From Lachnospiraceae bacterium (GTDB lineage: Bacteria > Bacillota > Clostridia > Lachnospirales > Lachnospiraceae), in NCBI GenBank assembly GCA_014804645.1, contig JAAUZI010000077.1, positions 24,279 through 88,278 on the forward strand: DNA of 64,000 bases, read 5' to 3'. Shown in pieces: positions 17,277 to 26,079 of this stretch; position 1 is the first letter of the stretch, and every line of letters starts with the position of its first letter. The notes under the pieces are model-generated. The model made no database searches. It was given only the letters and a program-made list of their open reading frames with translations, and was not told the DNA's origin. Position numbers and translations under genes: made by a program.

Positions 17277-20200
17277 ATGAATGCGGTATACAGGGATATT
17301 TTCCGGGCGATTCACGAGGGGAAATGGCTCAGCATCGAATATCTGAACCAGGAGGAAAAAACTACAAAATATTGGATCGGCATCAGGGATATAGACGTAC
17401 ACAGGAGAGTTATGGCTGTGGACGGCCTGCACTTAGGCCACTATACGGTGGCCGATCTCAAAATCCGCATTGATTCCATTCAGTCCTCCCAGGTGGTGGA
17501 CGGCTCCTACTGTCCGGTGAATGAGAAACTGGTGGAGGATATCTACCTGAATCCCCACAAATATAAGTCTTTGTTTGACAATGTGGCCAATCTCAAGATA
17601 TTGAACTATCTTGAGATGTGCAACCGTCTGGATACCACACCCTATATTTCGGACTTTGAGTTAGTCAAGTATCTGGACCGGGAGAAACTGACCGGTGAGT
17701 ACTATGAACTTAGCGAGGAACAGTTTCAGAAGATTGTAAAGAGTTTTCAGTACAGAACCAGCCAGCCCCAGCGCCGGGACGGGTCTCTGCGTCTGCAGCA
17801 GCTGGCCATGAATGTGTTGAGTATCCGTATGGAAAAGAGTCTGCATGTGCTGGCCTATCGCAGCCTGAATCTGGACATCAAAAAAAGGGTGCTGCGCCCG
17901 GATGAGGAGATCACGATCTGCACGGAGTTCACCGTGGATGGCACGACGCAGAGTATCCGAAGATATCTGGATGCGGAGGACTATGAGCTGCTCGGGGATT
18001 TCACCCAAAATCAGGAGAGGATCAAGGACTGCATCAACAGGCATACCCAGCGGCGTAATGGCCTGGTGGATGATATGCCTTACATTATCGGACTGGGGAT
18101 GGACATTGCCCTGGACCTGCACAAGGAATATAAGGCCATTATGAAACTGTATCAGGAGGATAGGGTTCCTGTGCCCATTCGGGCCTTTTTCGGAGATTTG
18201 CTGGAACGTCCCCGCGCCAGGCAGGCCAGCCCCATAACTCTGATTAACCAGCGTGTCAATATGGATCAGCTGCTGGCCATCAACAACGCCATGAAATATC
18301 CGGTGGCCTATATTCAGGGACCGCCGGGCACCGGCAAGACCAATACCATTCTAAATACCATCATGACTGCTTTTTTCAATGACAAGACCGTGCTCTTTGC
18401 ATCCAATAACAACCATCCCATAGACGGCGTATGTGACAAGCTGACCAGTCTGCAATACCATGGAAAACCCATCTCCTTTCCCATTCTGCGTCTGGGGAAA
18501 CGGGACTTGGTACAGCAGGCCATCCTATATATCAGGGATTTGTACCGGCGGACTCAGTCTGTGTCGGTGTTCGAGGGGACGCTGGGGCGCAACAAGGATG
18601 AGCGGAAACAGCGGGCCAGAAAGCTTTCGGATTTGCTCAAAAAATATGACGACATGCTGGATTATCAGGAGCGCCGAGAGACCATAGAGCGCATGCTGGA
18701 GTACCAGCGCGGCCATGAGATGTCTGCCCAGATGCTCCCCTTTCAGGCGGACCTGAGCGGCAGACAGCTAAATCAGATCGAAAAACGTTTGTCGGCCATG
18801 GGCGAAGTGTCGGAGGAACAGGCTGTGGCGCTGGTGGATGATGATGTGGAGGAGTTGAAAAAATATCTCTACTACACCGGAGCGAGCTACATGAAACGTC
18901 TGGATGGCAGGGAGTTTGATAAGCTGCGGGAAATTCTGGCCGAGGAGGACATGGAAAAGGCCACGGAGGCCTTTGCTAAGTATCTGGCGGACAAAAAGAA
19001 TCTGCAGCGGCTGCAGAAGGTTTTCCCGATTATTGCCACCACCTGTATCTCCGCCCACCGCCTGGGGGAGCCGGAGCCTATGTTTGATATGGTGATTATG
19101 GATGAGGCCAGCCAGTGCAACACGGCAGTGTCTCTGGTTCCCATTGTGCGGGGCAACAGTCTGATGCTGGTGGGAGATCCACAACAGCTGAGTCCAGTGA
19201 TCCAGCTGGACGATCTGGTCAATGAGAGGCTCAAGAAAAGGTACTGTGTATCTGAGGAATACGATTACCGCAAGAATTCCATCTACAAGGTCTATCTGGC
19301 CTGTGATGCGGTCAGCGACGAGATTCTGCTGCACAACCATTATCGCTGTCATCCGCGTATCATAGAATTTAATAACAAAAAGTATTATAATTCCCGGCTG
19401 AATATCCGGACCTCCAGCCAGGAGTCGGCGCCGCTGGAGTATCTGGACATGCAGGATGCCCAAACTACCATGAAAAATACGGCCCCTGCCGAGGCCAGGG
19501 CCATCGCCGAGTACGCCGCCGCCCACAGGGACCGGTCCATAGGCGTTATAACGCCCTTTGTAAATCAGAAACAACTGATTGAACAGGCGCTTAAGGAGGT
19601 GGGCGTCACCAATGTGGCCTGTGGCACGGTTCACGCTTTTCAGGGAGACGAAAAGGATGTGATTTTGTTTTCCACGGCCATCACGGACCAGACGCAGGCG
19701 CGCACCTACGAATGGCTGAAAAACAATAAGGAACTAATCAATGTAGCTACCTCACGGGCAAGAGAAAAGCTGGTGGTGCTGGGGAGCGAGAGGAATCTGA
19801 GCCGCCTGCATCAGAAGGATGACCAGGACGATCTGTATGAGCTGGTGCAGTATGTGCGCAGCAATGGGCAGTCCACCGTGACGCCCAAGAAGGCCAATTC
19901 CCGGGCCTTGGGAGTCAAGCCCTTCAGCACAGCCACGGAGGAGGCCTTTCTGCAGAACCTGGGGCATGCTCTGGGAAATATATGGCTCAGCCAGAGCCGG
20001 TATGCCATTCACAAGGAAGTGCCCATCTCCCAGGTTTTTCAGAGCAATGACACGTTTGACGATCTGTTTTACAGCGGCAGATTCGACTTTGTGGTCTATG
20101 AAAAACAGGGGGAGCAGGAGCTGCCCATGCTGGCTATCGAGCTGGACGGCAAGGAGCATTATGAGGATGAGGTGGTGCGCCGCAGGGATGAGAAGAAAAA

Positions 20201-20312
20201 CAGGATATGCAGAGAGCATAACCTGCAGATTATCCGGGTGGAGAACTCCTATGCCAGGAGATACAATTATATCAAGAGTATTTTGCTGGAGTATTTCTCC
20301 AGAATGCATTGA
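17277..20312 (+). CDS. WYL-like / UPF1-type SF1 helicase / Vsr-like nuclease fusion
   Basis: 1011 residues. Residues 1-80 resemble a WYL domain (HEGKWLSIEYLNQEEK... then HYTVADLKIRIDSIQ). The helicase core has Walker A GPPGTGKTNTI (about residue 348), an inserted helical region, motif II VIMDEASQCNTA, VGDPQQLSP, NHYRCHP, GTVHAFQGDEKDVI and INVATSRAREKL. Residues about 890-1011 form a DUF2726/Vsr-like nuclease: ATEEAFLQNL, FVVYEKQGEQ, LAIELDGKEHYED and RRRDEKKNRIC. Likely acts in DNA repair or defence; WYL domains sense ligands or nucleic acid. GGGG before the ATG is the ribosome site. A small hairpin (20331-20346) separates it from recQ. Confidence 0.83.
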   Translation: MNAVYRDIFRAIHEGKWLSIEYLNQEEKTTKYWIGIRDIDVHRRVMAVDGLHLGHYTVADLKIRIDSIQSSQVVDGSYCPVNEKLVEDIYLNPHKYKSLFDNVANLKILNYLEMCNRLDTTPYISDFELVKYLDREKLTGEYYELSEEQFQKIVKSFQYRTSQPQRRDGSLRLQQLAMNVLSIRMEKSLHVLAYRSLNLDIKKRVLRPDEEITICTEFTVDGTTQSIRRYLDAEDYELLGDFTQNQERIKDCINRHTQRRNGLVDDMPYIIGLGMDIALDLHKEYKAIMKLYQEDRVPVPIRAFFGDLLERPRARQASPITLINQRVNMDQLLAINNAMKYPVAYIQGPPGTGKTNTILNTIMTAFFNDKTVLFASNNNHPIDGVCDKLTSLQYHGKPISFPILRLGKRDLVQQAILYIRDLYRRTQSVSVFEGTLGRNKDERKQRARKLSDLLKKYDDMLDYQERRETIERMLEYQRGHEMSAQMLPFQADLSGRQLNQIEKRLSAMGEVSEEQAVALVDDDVEELKKYLYYTGASYMKRLDGREFDKLREILAEEDMEKATEAFAKYLADKKNLQRLQKVFPIIATTCISAHRLGEPEPMFDMVIMDEASQCNTAVSLVPIVRGNSLMLVGDPQQLSPVIQLDDLVNERLKKRYCVSEEYDYRKNSIYKVYLACDAVSDEILLHNHYRCHPRIIEFNNKKYYNSRLNIRTSSQESAPLEYLDMQDAQTTMKNTAPAEARAIAEYAAAHRDRSIGVITPFVNQKQLIEQALKEVGVTNVACGTVHAFQGDEKDVILFSTAITDQTQARTYEWLKNNKELINVATSRAREKLVVLGSERNLSRLHQKDDQDDLYELVQYVRSNGQSTVTPKKANSRALGVKPFSTATEEAFLQNLGHALGNIWLSQSRYAIHKEVPISQVFQSNDTFDDLFYSGRFDFVVYEKQGEQELPMLAIELDGKEHYEDEVVRRRDEKKNRICREHNLQIIRVENSYARRYNYIKSILLEYFSRMH

Positions 20313-20330
20313 CGCCGTGAAGATAAGAAC

Positions 20331-20346
20331 GCCCGCCAAGGCGGGC
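20331..20346 (+). promoter_or_regulatory. short GC hairpin before recQ
   Basis: GCCCGCC-AA-GGCGGGC, 7-bp perfect arms, ends 4 bases before the GGAGG of recQ. There is no T-run, so it is not a terminator; it may insulate or tune recQ translation. Confidence 0.4.
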
Positions 20347-20365
20347 AGATGGAGGAACAAATAGA

Positions 20366-22312
20366 TTGCAAAAACAGGAAATACTACAGACCTACTTCGG
20401 CTATTCCGACTTTCGCCCCGGTCAGGAACTGCTGATCGACAGCATTCTGTCCGGCCGGGACGTGCTGGGCATTATGCCCACCGGGGCCGGAAAATCCATA
20501 TGCTATCAGGTCCCGGCTCTGATGCTGCCGGGGATCACGGTGGTGATCTCCCCGCTGATCTCGTTGATGAAGGATCAGGTGCAGGCGCTGAACCAGGCGG
20601 GGATACACGCCGCCTATATCAACAGCTCCCTGACGGAGGGGCAGATACAGAAGGCCATGGAGTACGCCATGGGAGGCAGATACAAGATTATCTATGTGGC
20701 GCCGGAGCGGCTGGAGACCTGGGACTTTATCTGTTTTGCCCAGAGGGCGCGGATAAGCATGGTGGCCGTGGATGAGGCCCATTGTATCTCTCAGTGGGGA
20801 CAGGACTTTAGGCCCAGCTATCTGAAAATCGTCTCTTTTATCAAAAGACTGAACGCCAGGCCCGTTATCGGCGCATTCACGGCCACTGCCACCGGCCAGG
20901 TGAAGGAGGACATTATCGCCGTGCTGGGGCTGCGGACCCCGCAGCTGCTGATCAGCGGCTTTGACCGCCAGAACCTCTATTTTGGCGTAGAAACTCCCAA
21001 GAACAAGCTAAGTTACGTGATACAATACATAGAGAGCCACGTGGGGGACAGCGGCATTGTCTACTGCGCCACCCGCAAGAACGTGGAGAAGGTCCATGAG
21101 GCGCTGTTGGCCCGGGGGATTCCGGCCGCCAGGTATCATGCGGGGCTGTCCGCCCAGGAGCGCAGCGAGAACCAGGAGGATTTTATCTACGACAGAAAGC
21201 CCGTCATCGTGGCTACCAATGCCTTCGGCATGGGGATCGACAAGTCCAATGTGCGATTTGTATTACATTTCAACATGCCCCAGAGCATGGAGAACTATTA
21301 CCAGGAGGCGGGCCGCGCCGGGAGGGACGGAGCGGAGTCGGAGTGTATCATGCTTTTCTCCGGGCAGGACGTGGCGGTCAACCGGTATCTGCTGGACAAT
21401 AAGGCCCCCAACGAGGAGCTTGAGCCGGAGGAGAACGAGCTGGTCAGGGAGCGGGACAGCCAGCGGCTGCAGAGCATGGTAAACTATGCCGGTTCCACAA
21501 GCTGTCTGCGAAAATACATACTGGAGTATTTCGGGGAGTACGGCATGCAGCGATGTGAGAACTGTTCCGTCTGCAGGGGAGAGTACGAGGAGCAGGACTG
21601 CACCCAGGAGGCCCGGCAGATTGTCACCTGTATCCTGGAACTGCGGCAGCGATTTGGCATCAATGTGGTGGCTGGGACGCTCCACGGGGACAGGCGCTCC
21701 AAGCTGCTGGAGCTGGGAGCGGATCGCTGCCCCACCTACGGGGCCTTGCAGAATCTTTCCGAGGATCGGATCAAGCTGATCATCCGGGAGCTGGAGCAGA
21801 GGGAGTACCTGGAGGCCACTTTGGATAAGTATGCCATTCTCAAGGTATGCGGCAAGGCCCAGGGGCTGCTGGACGGCAGTGATACGGTGATTCTGCGCTG
21901 GGCCAGGGAGAGTGAGAACGCGGCGGCGAAGCCCCGGAAAACCCGCAAGTCCGACGTCCTGAACCACAGGGGGCTGGAGCTTTTCGAGGCGCTGAAAAAG
22001 CAGCGTCTGGAGCTGGCTCGGGAGGCGGGTGTGCCGCCCTATATGGTGTTCAGTGATAAGACTTTGATTGAAATGTGTATTTATCTGCCCTTTGACAGGG
22101 CGGAAATGCTGAAGATATCGGGAGTGGGCGAGCGCAAATACGATCGCTACGGCGAGGCATTCCTGACGGCTGTGCGGGAGTTTACGCAGGGCAGGAAGGA
22201 GAAGACCTACTTCGGCGAGCTGGGAACGGCGCAGGCGGTGATAGAGCTGGCGGGAGCCCGGCCCTCTGAGAAATCCGTGGGCCGAAGGGGCCGCGGCAGG
22301 GCAAATCGGTAA
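20366..22312 (+). CDS. recQ: RecQ ATP-dependent DNA helicase
   Basis: 648 residues. A TTG start at 20366 is used, 10 bases after GGAGG; no ATG fits. Motif 0 FGYSDFRPGQ, Walker A MPTGAGKSICYQ, motif II VDEAHCISQWGQDFRP, AFTATAT, motif VI QEAGRAGRDG. The zinc-binding RQC region has C-x17-C-x2-C type cysteines (RKYILEYFGEYGMQRCENCS). The C-terminus has an HRDC domain (EAGVPPYMVFSDKTLIEM). It unwinds 3'-5' in recombination and fork repair. Likely transcribed with the upstream helicase-nuclease. Confidence 0.95.
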   Translation: MQKQEILQTYFGYSDFRPGQELLIDSILSGRDVLGIMPTGAGKSICYQVPALMLPGITVVISPLISLMKDQVQALNQAGIHAAYINSSLTEGQIQKAMEYAMGGRYKIIYVAPERLETWDFICFAQRARISMVAVDEAHCISQWGQDFRPSYLKIVSFIKRLNARPVIGAFTATATGQVKEDIIAVLGLRTPQLLISGFDRQNLYFGVETPKNKLSYVIQYIESHVGDSGIVYCATRKNVEKVHEALLARGIPAARYHAGLSAQERSENQEDFIYDRKPVIVATNAFGMGIDKSNVRFVLHFNMPQSMENYYQEAGRAGRDGAESECIMLFSGQDVAVNRYLLDNKAPNEELEPEENELVRERDSQRLQSMVNYAGSTSCLRKYILEYFGEYGMQRCENCSVCRGEYEEQDCTQEARQIVTCILELRQRFGINVVAGTLHGDRRSKLLELGADRCPTYGALQNLSEDRIKLIIRELEQREYLEATLDKYAILKVCGKAQGLLDGSDTVILRWARESENAAAKPRKTRKSDVLNHRGLELFEALKKQRLELAREAGVPPYMVFSDKTLIEMCIYLPFDRAEMLKISGVGERKYDRYGEAFLTAVREFTQGRKEKTYFGELGTAQAVIELAGARPSEKSVGRRGRGRANR

Positions 22313-22335
22313 ACGACAGGCAGGAGGGATGCGGA

Positions 22336-23841
22336 GTGAGCAGACGCAAATATGGTTTTATGCGTGTTTTCGCTATGATATTGGCAGGTTGTATACTGTG
22401 GGGCGGATGCGGGATGGGAGCGCCCCGGGAGCAGTCTGCGGACGTCCTGGAGGATGCAGGAGAATCGGGCGACAATATACAGGATGCAGTGGGTGTGGTA
22501 TTTCCTGTGGGACAGAACCCTCGGGCAGATAAGTCCGCCGCGGAGAGCACCTATGCCGCAGAGGACACCGTTGCCGTTGAGGACACTGCCCCGGCAGAAT
22601 CTCCTCTGCTGGAGCAGCTGTTCTCCTATGAGATCCGTGAGCCGTTCTGGGACCCCTATCTGGTTATCACGGGAGTTGCCGAAAAGTACAGGGACAGTTT
22701 TTGGGAAAATATGTCTGCGATCACCGGAAAAAGCAGCAGATACAAATATATGCTGATACCGGCCGACATAAACGGCGTGCCCGTGAGGGTGGTGGGCGAA
22801 GAGGCCTTTGCGGGCATGGACATACAGGGCCTGGGGCTTCCGGACACGTTGACAATAGTGGAGGCCGGGGCCTTTGAGAATTGCGCTTTGGAGAAACTTG
22901 AGTTCCCCGACGGACCGTTGTCCATAGAAGAGAGAGCATTCGCCGGCAATGGAGAGCTGTGGACGGCACTGATTCCTGACGCTCGGACGGTATTGGCGGA
23001 GGGCGTATTTGAGGATTGCCGGGACGGATTTCTGCTGTGCTATGGCAGTTCTTCGGCGGAGCAGGAAAATCTTGTGGCTGGGTATGCCAAAGAGCAGGGC
23101 TTTGACTCCATGGAGATCGTTCTGTCCGAGGAACCCATTGTCAACTATCCCCCGGAGCCGCTGGTGCTGAAACCGGAGATAAGGAATTTTTTTTATGGGG
23201 ATTACGACGAAAGTAAGGAGGAGCTGTGGTGTTCCTGGGAGGAGGATCAGGAGGCTCCCAATTTTGGCTATATCGACTGGCAGGCCCCGGGGTGCTCCAG
23301 CTGGTGCGGGGTCGTGGATTTTGAACGGGAGGCGGTGGCGTCTTCGGAGCTTGCCTCCCCGAGTGGGAGATACGCGGCCGCCAATGTGCTGATGGAGGAC
23401 AGGCAGGGGGCTTGGGCGGAGGGAGTGGAAGGCCCCGGCATCGGGGAGAGCCTGCTCTATCGCCAGAGCTGTACTACCGGTATCAGCAGCAAGTGGGAGG
23501 CCATGACCTATGACTACCGGGAGCCGGTGCGGGACGGTTTTATGCATTACAGTGAAATCTGCATTGTAAATGGCTACGCCAAGACCCAAAAGACCTGGGA
23601 GGAGAACGGACGCATCAAAAAGCTCCTGATGTATGTGGAGAATTGCCCCTACGCCTATCTGGAGCTGGAGGACACGATCCTCCCCCAGTATTTCCTGCTG
23701 CCGGAGGAGGATATCAAGGTTCCTGACGGAGGTATGCTGGAGGTAAGATTTGAGATCGCGGAGGTGTATCCGGGCAGTCTGTATGAGGATACCTGTCTAA
23801 CCGGCCTGATGATGGAGTTCATCGGGCGCTATGCCCACTGA
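22336..23841 (+). CDS. lipoprotein with BspA-type leucine-rich repeats
   Basis: 501 residues from a GTG preceded by CAGGAGGG. The signal peptide (FAMILAGCILWGGCG) has a possible lipobox cysteine. Residues about 130-250 hold LRR_5 (BspA/Treponema-type) repeats such as VVGEEAFAGMDIQGLGLPDT and TIVEAGAFENCALEKLEFP. The C-terminal half has no recognisable domain and is acidic and aromatic. Surface exposed; function unknown. Its 3' end overlaps the convergent gene by 45 bases. Confidence 0.7.
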   Translation: MSRRKYGFMRVFAMILAGCILWGGCGMGAPREQSADVLEDAGESGDNIQDAVGVVFPVGQNPRADKSAAESTYAAEDTVAVEDTAPAESPLLEQLFSYEIREPFWDPYLVITGVAEKYRDSFWENMSAITGKSSRYKYMLIPADINGVPVRVVGEEAFAGMDIQGLGLPDTLTIVEAGAFENCALEKLEFPDGPLSIEERAFAGNGELWTALIPDARTVLAEGVFEDCRDGFLLCYGSSSAEQENLVAGYAKEQGFDSMEIVLSEEPIVNYPPEPLVLKPEIRNFFYGDYDESKEELWCSWEEDQEAPNFGYIDWQAPGCSSWCGVVDFEREAVASSELASPSGRYAAANVLMEDRQGAWAEGVEGPGIGESLLYRQSCTTGISSKWEAMTYDYREPVRDGFMHYSEICIVNGYAKTQKTWEENGRIKKLLMYVENCPYAYLELEDTILPQYFLLPEEDIKVPDGGMLEVRFEIAEVYPGSLYEDTCLTGLMMEFIGRYAH

Positions 23842-24282
23842 CGGGTCCTCCGTGCGTCTGTATTCCAACAGGCTGATCTGCCCGGTGTAGGAGGCGGCAA
23901 AAGTCACCTCATCCACTCCCACCGGATCGTGGGCGCCGGTATAGGGCGTGAGAGTAAAAGTGATATGTACCGTGGGATTGGAGGCCTGAGTGTCGGCTTT
24001 CAATTCCTTGAGCGTGACGTAGTACCAGGAGACCGTGGGAACTTCCTCTCCCCTCTCGGTGTAGTACGTCTGAGCGGCGTCTTGAATATGAGCCAGGTAG
24101 CTGTTGATCAATGCCATATCTGACAGCGGAAGTGAGGTCCAGTCCGAGATGAAGGGGTAAGAGGCGGGGAATTCCTCCGCGGCCTCCGATTTGCTGATGT
24201 TTCTGGTGGTGGGCAGAATGCAGATTACCAGGCATGCAAGGCCTAATATGGTCCTTAACTTGATATGTAATATATTTTTCAT
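23797..24282 (-). CDS. secreted hypothetical protein (161 aa)
   Basis: Minus strand. A start ATG at 24282 is preceded by AAGGA. Residues 1-35 form a signal peptide ending near SEAAEE; the rest is a small globular region with SYLAHIQDAAQTYY and VHITFTLTPYTGAHDPVGVDEVTF, which resembles a DUF3888-like secreted protein. I am not sure of the family. It converges with and overlaps the LRR lipoprotein gene by 45 bases. The 215-base gap to the radical SAM gene must hold divergent promoters. Confidence 0.6.
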   Translation of the reverse strand: MKNILHIKLRTILGLACLVICILPTTRNISKSEAAEEFPASYPFISDWTSLPLSDMALINSYLAHIQDAAQTYYTERGEEVPTVSWYYVTLKELKADTQASNPTVHITFTLTPYTGAHDPVGVDEVTFAASYTGQISLLEYRRTEDPSVGIAPDELHHQAG

Positions 24283-24439
24283 GAGAAAGTCCTTGTGTCA
24301 GGGGTTCTTTTGATATATTTTATGCGGCGGCGGGCAGGGGGGTGCCTGGCCTGCTATACTTTACCGCAGTTTTGATGCGATTGCAGTGCGTGACTTGGGC
24401 AGGATTTGACAGATATGCCCCTTGATACAAAGATAACGA

Positions 24440-24456
24440 AATGATACCTTATCATT
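24440..24456 (+). promoter_or_regulatory. palindrome upstream of the RiPP operon
   Basis: AATGATA-CCT-TATCATT, perfect 7-bp arms, 41 bases before the radical SAM start. It may be an operator. No convincing -35/-10 pair was found around it. Confidence 0.35.
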
Positions 24457-24497
24457 ATGCGCAGATATGTAAATCAGAGCCTTAATGGAGAAAACTC

Positions 24498-25817
24498 ATG
24501 AAAAAAATTGATCCGGATGAGTTTATGGTTATACACGATAACGAACTTGGCGTTGTGTATGCCTCTAGAAAAGTTGCTATAAAAACGACTACACCAGAGC
24601 ATGCACAAGCGATAGAAAACTGCTTGGAACAGTATTTTAACGAAAAGCTGACTATACAGGACCAACAGGATTTGGAAAATTATATGAGAAGATCCTTTGA
24701 GGATATCGAGGATTTACCAATCGGTTCCTGCGCAAACCTATTGGAAAGGAATAAATTACATAAACTGGAAATTGTGGTGGCTAATGACTGCAATTTAAGA
24801 TGTAGATATTGCTATGCGCATGGCGGAAATTATGATATGCCCGCTCAGAGAATGTCACCTCAAACAGCGGAACAGTATTTATCCAAACTGTTGCTTGGCA
24901 GATATAGAAAGGTTGATATCGTTACTTTTTTTGGTGGGGAGCCAACATTGTGTCCCGACACGATACAAACGATATGCGAATTTTTTCAAAATAATACTAA
25001 TAATAAAATGTTTGAAGAATTGCCGCAGTTTTTAATGGTTTCAAATGGAACACTGATTGATGAAAGAATTGCGGAATTGATTCATAAATACAATATCGGT
25101 GTTACCATAAGCATAGATGGTCCTATGGAGATCAACGATTTAAATCGTATAGATGCTGCCGGTAATGGGACCTTTTCAAGAATTGCCCGAGGAATTGAGA
25201 TTTTGAATCAAGCGGGTTCTCCACCGACATTATTTGAGGCAACTTACACTATGCAACATAAAAAAATGGGCTATACATGGGAGGGCATAAGAGATTATAT
25301 AAAAGAGCAGTTTCACACAGAAAACGTTATGATTGCAGGGTGCAGCAGTGGGGGTATGGAGGATGGTCTTGCTTATGAGGATTGGAATCCACATGTAGAA
25401 GATATCGGAAAAGTTCCTTTCCCGAATATTGAATCTACAGCAAAACGCTTGGCCGCGAAGGAAATTTCTGATATCGGGTGTGATGTCGCATATGGCTCGC
25501 TGGCGTTGCTCCCAAACGGAGAGATATATCCTTGTCATTTTTTTATAAATCATCCCGAATTTAAGATCGCAGAGTATATAAACGATGAATTTGATTTCAC
25601 TCATTATAACGATGTAAAATCAAAATTTGACGATATTCGGAAATCCCAATACGAAAGATGTAAGGACTGTTGGGCAAAAGCAGTTTGCTCATCCTGTCCG
25701 GCACAGTTTTTGTTACAAAAAGAATATGAAACGGATATAGCTGCTACTTGCCATATAACAAGAACTCAGCAGGCTCATTTAATATTGGAGTGTGCTAAAA
25801 TTAATCAGATAGAGTAA
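24498..25817 (+). CDS. radical SAM/SPASM peptide maturase
   Basis: 439 residues. An N-terminal region of about 90 residues (possible precursor-recognition domain) precedes the radical SAM core with the CxxxCxxC cluster motif in CNLRCRYCYAHGG (about residue 97) and TFFGGEPTLCP. The SPASM/twitch C-terminus contributes about nine cysteines (GCDVAYGSL, YPCHFF, ERCKDCWAKAVCSSCP, ATCHI). This is the layout of enzymes forming thioether links in Cys-rich peptides (ranthipeptide/sactipeptide and CcpM-like maturases). Directly downstream lie a 42-residue Cys-rich precursor and an exporter, giving a complete RiPP locus. It is AT-richer than its flanks, suggesting transfer. Confidence 0.9.
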   Translation: MKKIDPDEFMVIHDNELGVVYASRKVAIKTTTPEHAQAIENCLEQYFNEKLTIQDQQDLENYMRRSFEDIEDLPIGSCANLLERNKLHKLEIVVANDCNLRCRYCYAHGGNYDMPAQRMSPQTAEQYLSKLLLGRYRKVDIVTFFGGEPTLCPDTIQTICEFFQNNTNNKMFEELPQFLMVSNGTLIDERIAELIHKYNIGVTISIDGPMEINDLNRIDAAGNGTFSRIARGIEILNQAGSPPTLFEATYTMQHKKMGYTWEGIRDYIKEQFHTENVMIAGCSSGGMEDGLAYEDWNPHVEDIGKVPFPNIESTAKRLAAKEISDIGCDVAYGSLALLPNGEIYPCHFFINHPEFKIAEYINDEFDFTHYNDVKSKFDDIRKSQYERCKDCWAKAVCSSCPAQFLLQKEYETDIAATCHITRTQQAHLILECAKINQIE

Positions 25818-25847
25818 TAGATAAGCTTATAAAGGAGGTGAAACCAT

Positions 25848-25976
25848 ATGCTGAAAAAGGTGTTAGGCCGTGAGTTGACAACGAAACCCTTCGATAGCAC
25901 AAAGTTCCAGCAATCTAGGCCGGGAACGTGTGGCGTAGGTTGTAAGGGTTCCGGTTGTTCCGGGTCGTGTGGGTAA
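25848..25976 (+). CDS. RiPP precursor peptide, Cys-rich (42 aa)
   Basis: 42 codons behind AAAGGAGGTG (25831-25840), the best ribosome site in the region, 7 bases from the ATG. Leader part begins MLKKVLGRELTTKPFDSTKF; core is SRPGTCGVGCKGSGCSGSCG, with cysteines at 28, 32, 37 and 41 (spacing 3, 4, 3) in a Gly/Ser background. It lies 30 bases after the radical SAM maturase and before an ABC exporter. Known maturases of this class crosslink Cys sulfur to alpha, beta or gamma carbons of other residues; up to four thioethers are possible. It was found by reading the intergenic region; it is too short for ordinary gene callers. Confidence 0.88.
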   Translation: MLKKVLGRELTTKPFDSTKFQQSRPGTCGVGCKGSGCSGSCG

Positions 25977-25998
25977 TAGCAGTAATATGTCAGTTCTG

Positions 25999-26038
25999 CA
26001 AGGACCATGACCGAGCGTATAAGAGGCCATGGTCCTTG
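25999..26038 (+). promoter_or_regulatory. hairpin between RiPP precursor and exporter
   Basis: Arms CAAGGACCATG (25999-26009) and CATGGTCCTTG (26028-26038) pair perfectly over 11 bp with an 18-base loop that can add two further G-C pairs. Only a weak T-rich tail follows (GTGGGTTTG), so it is likely a partial terminator or 3' stabiliser that favours precursor mRNA over exporter mRNA. Confidence 0.55.
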
Positions 26039-26079
26039 TGGGTTTGTAATGGCGCAATGTTTGGTGGAGGAGACGACAT

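Noticed and set aside
20331..20346. Terminator before recQ
   Set aside because: Hairpin has only 7 bp with 2-base loop and no T-run.
24283..24497. Clear sigma-A promoter for the radical SAM gene
   Set aside because: TTGATA at 24422 has no -10 box at acceptable spacing; only the palindrome is reported.
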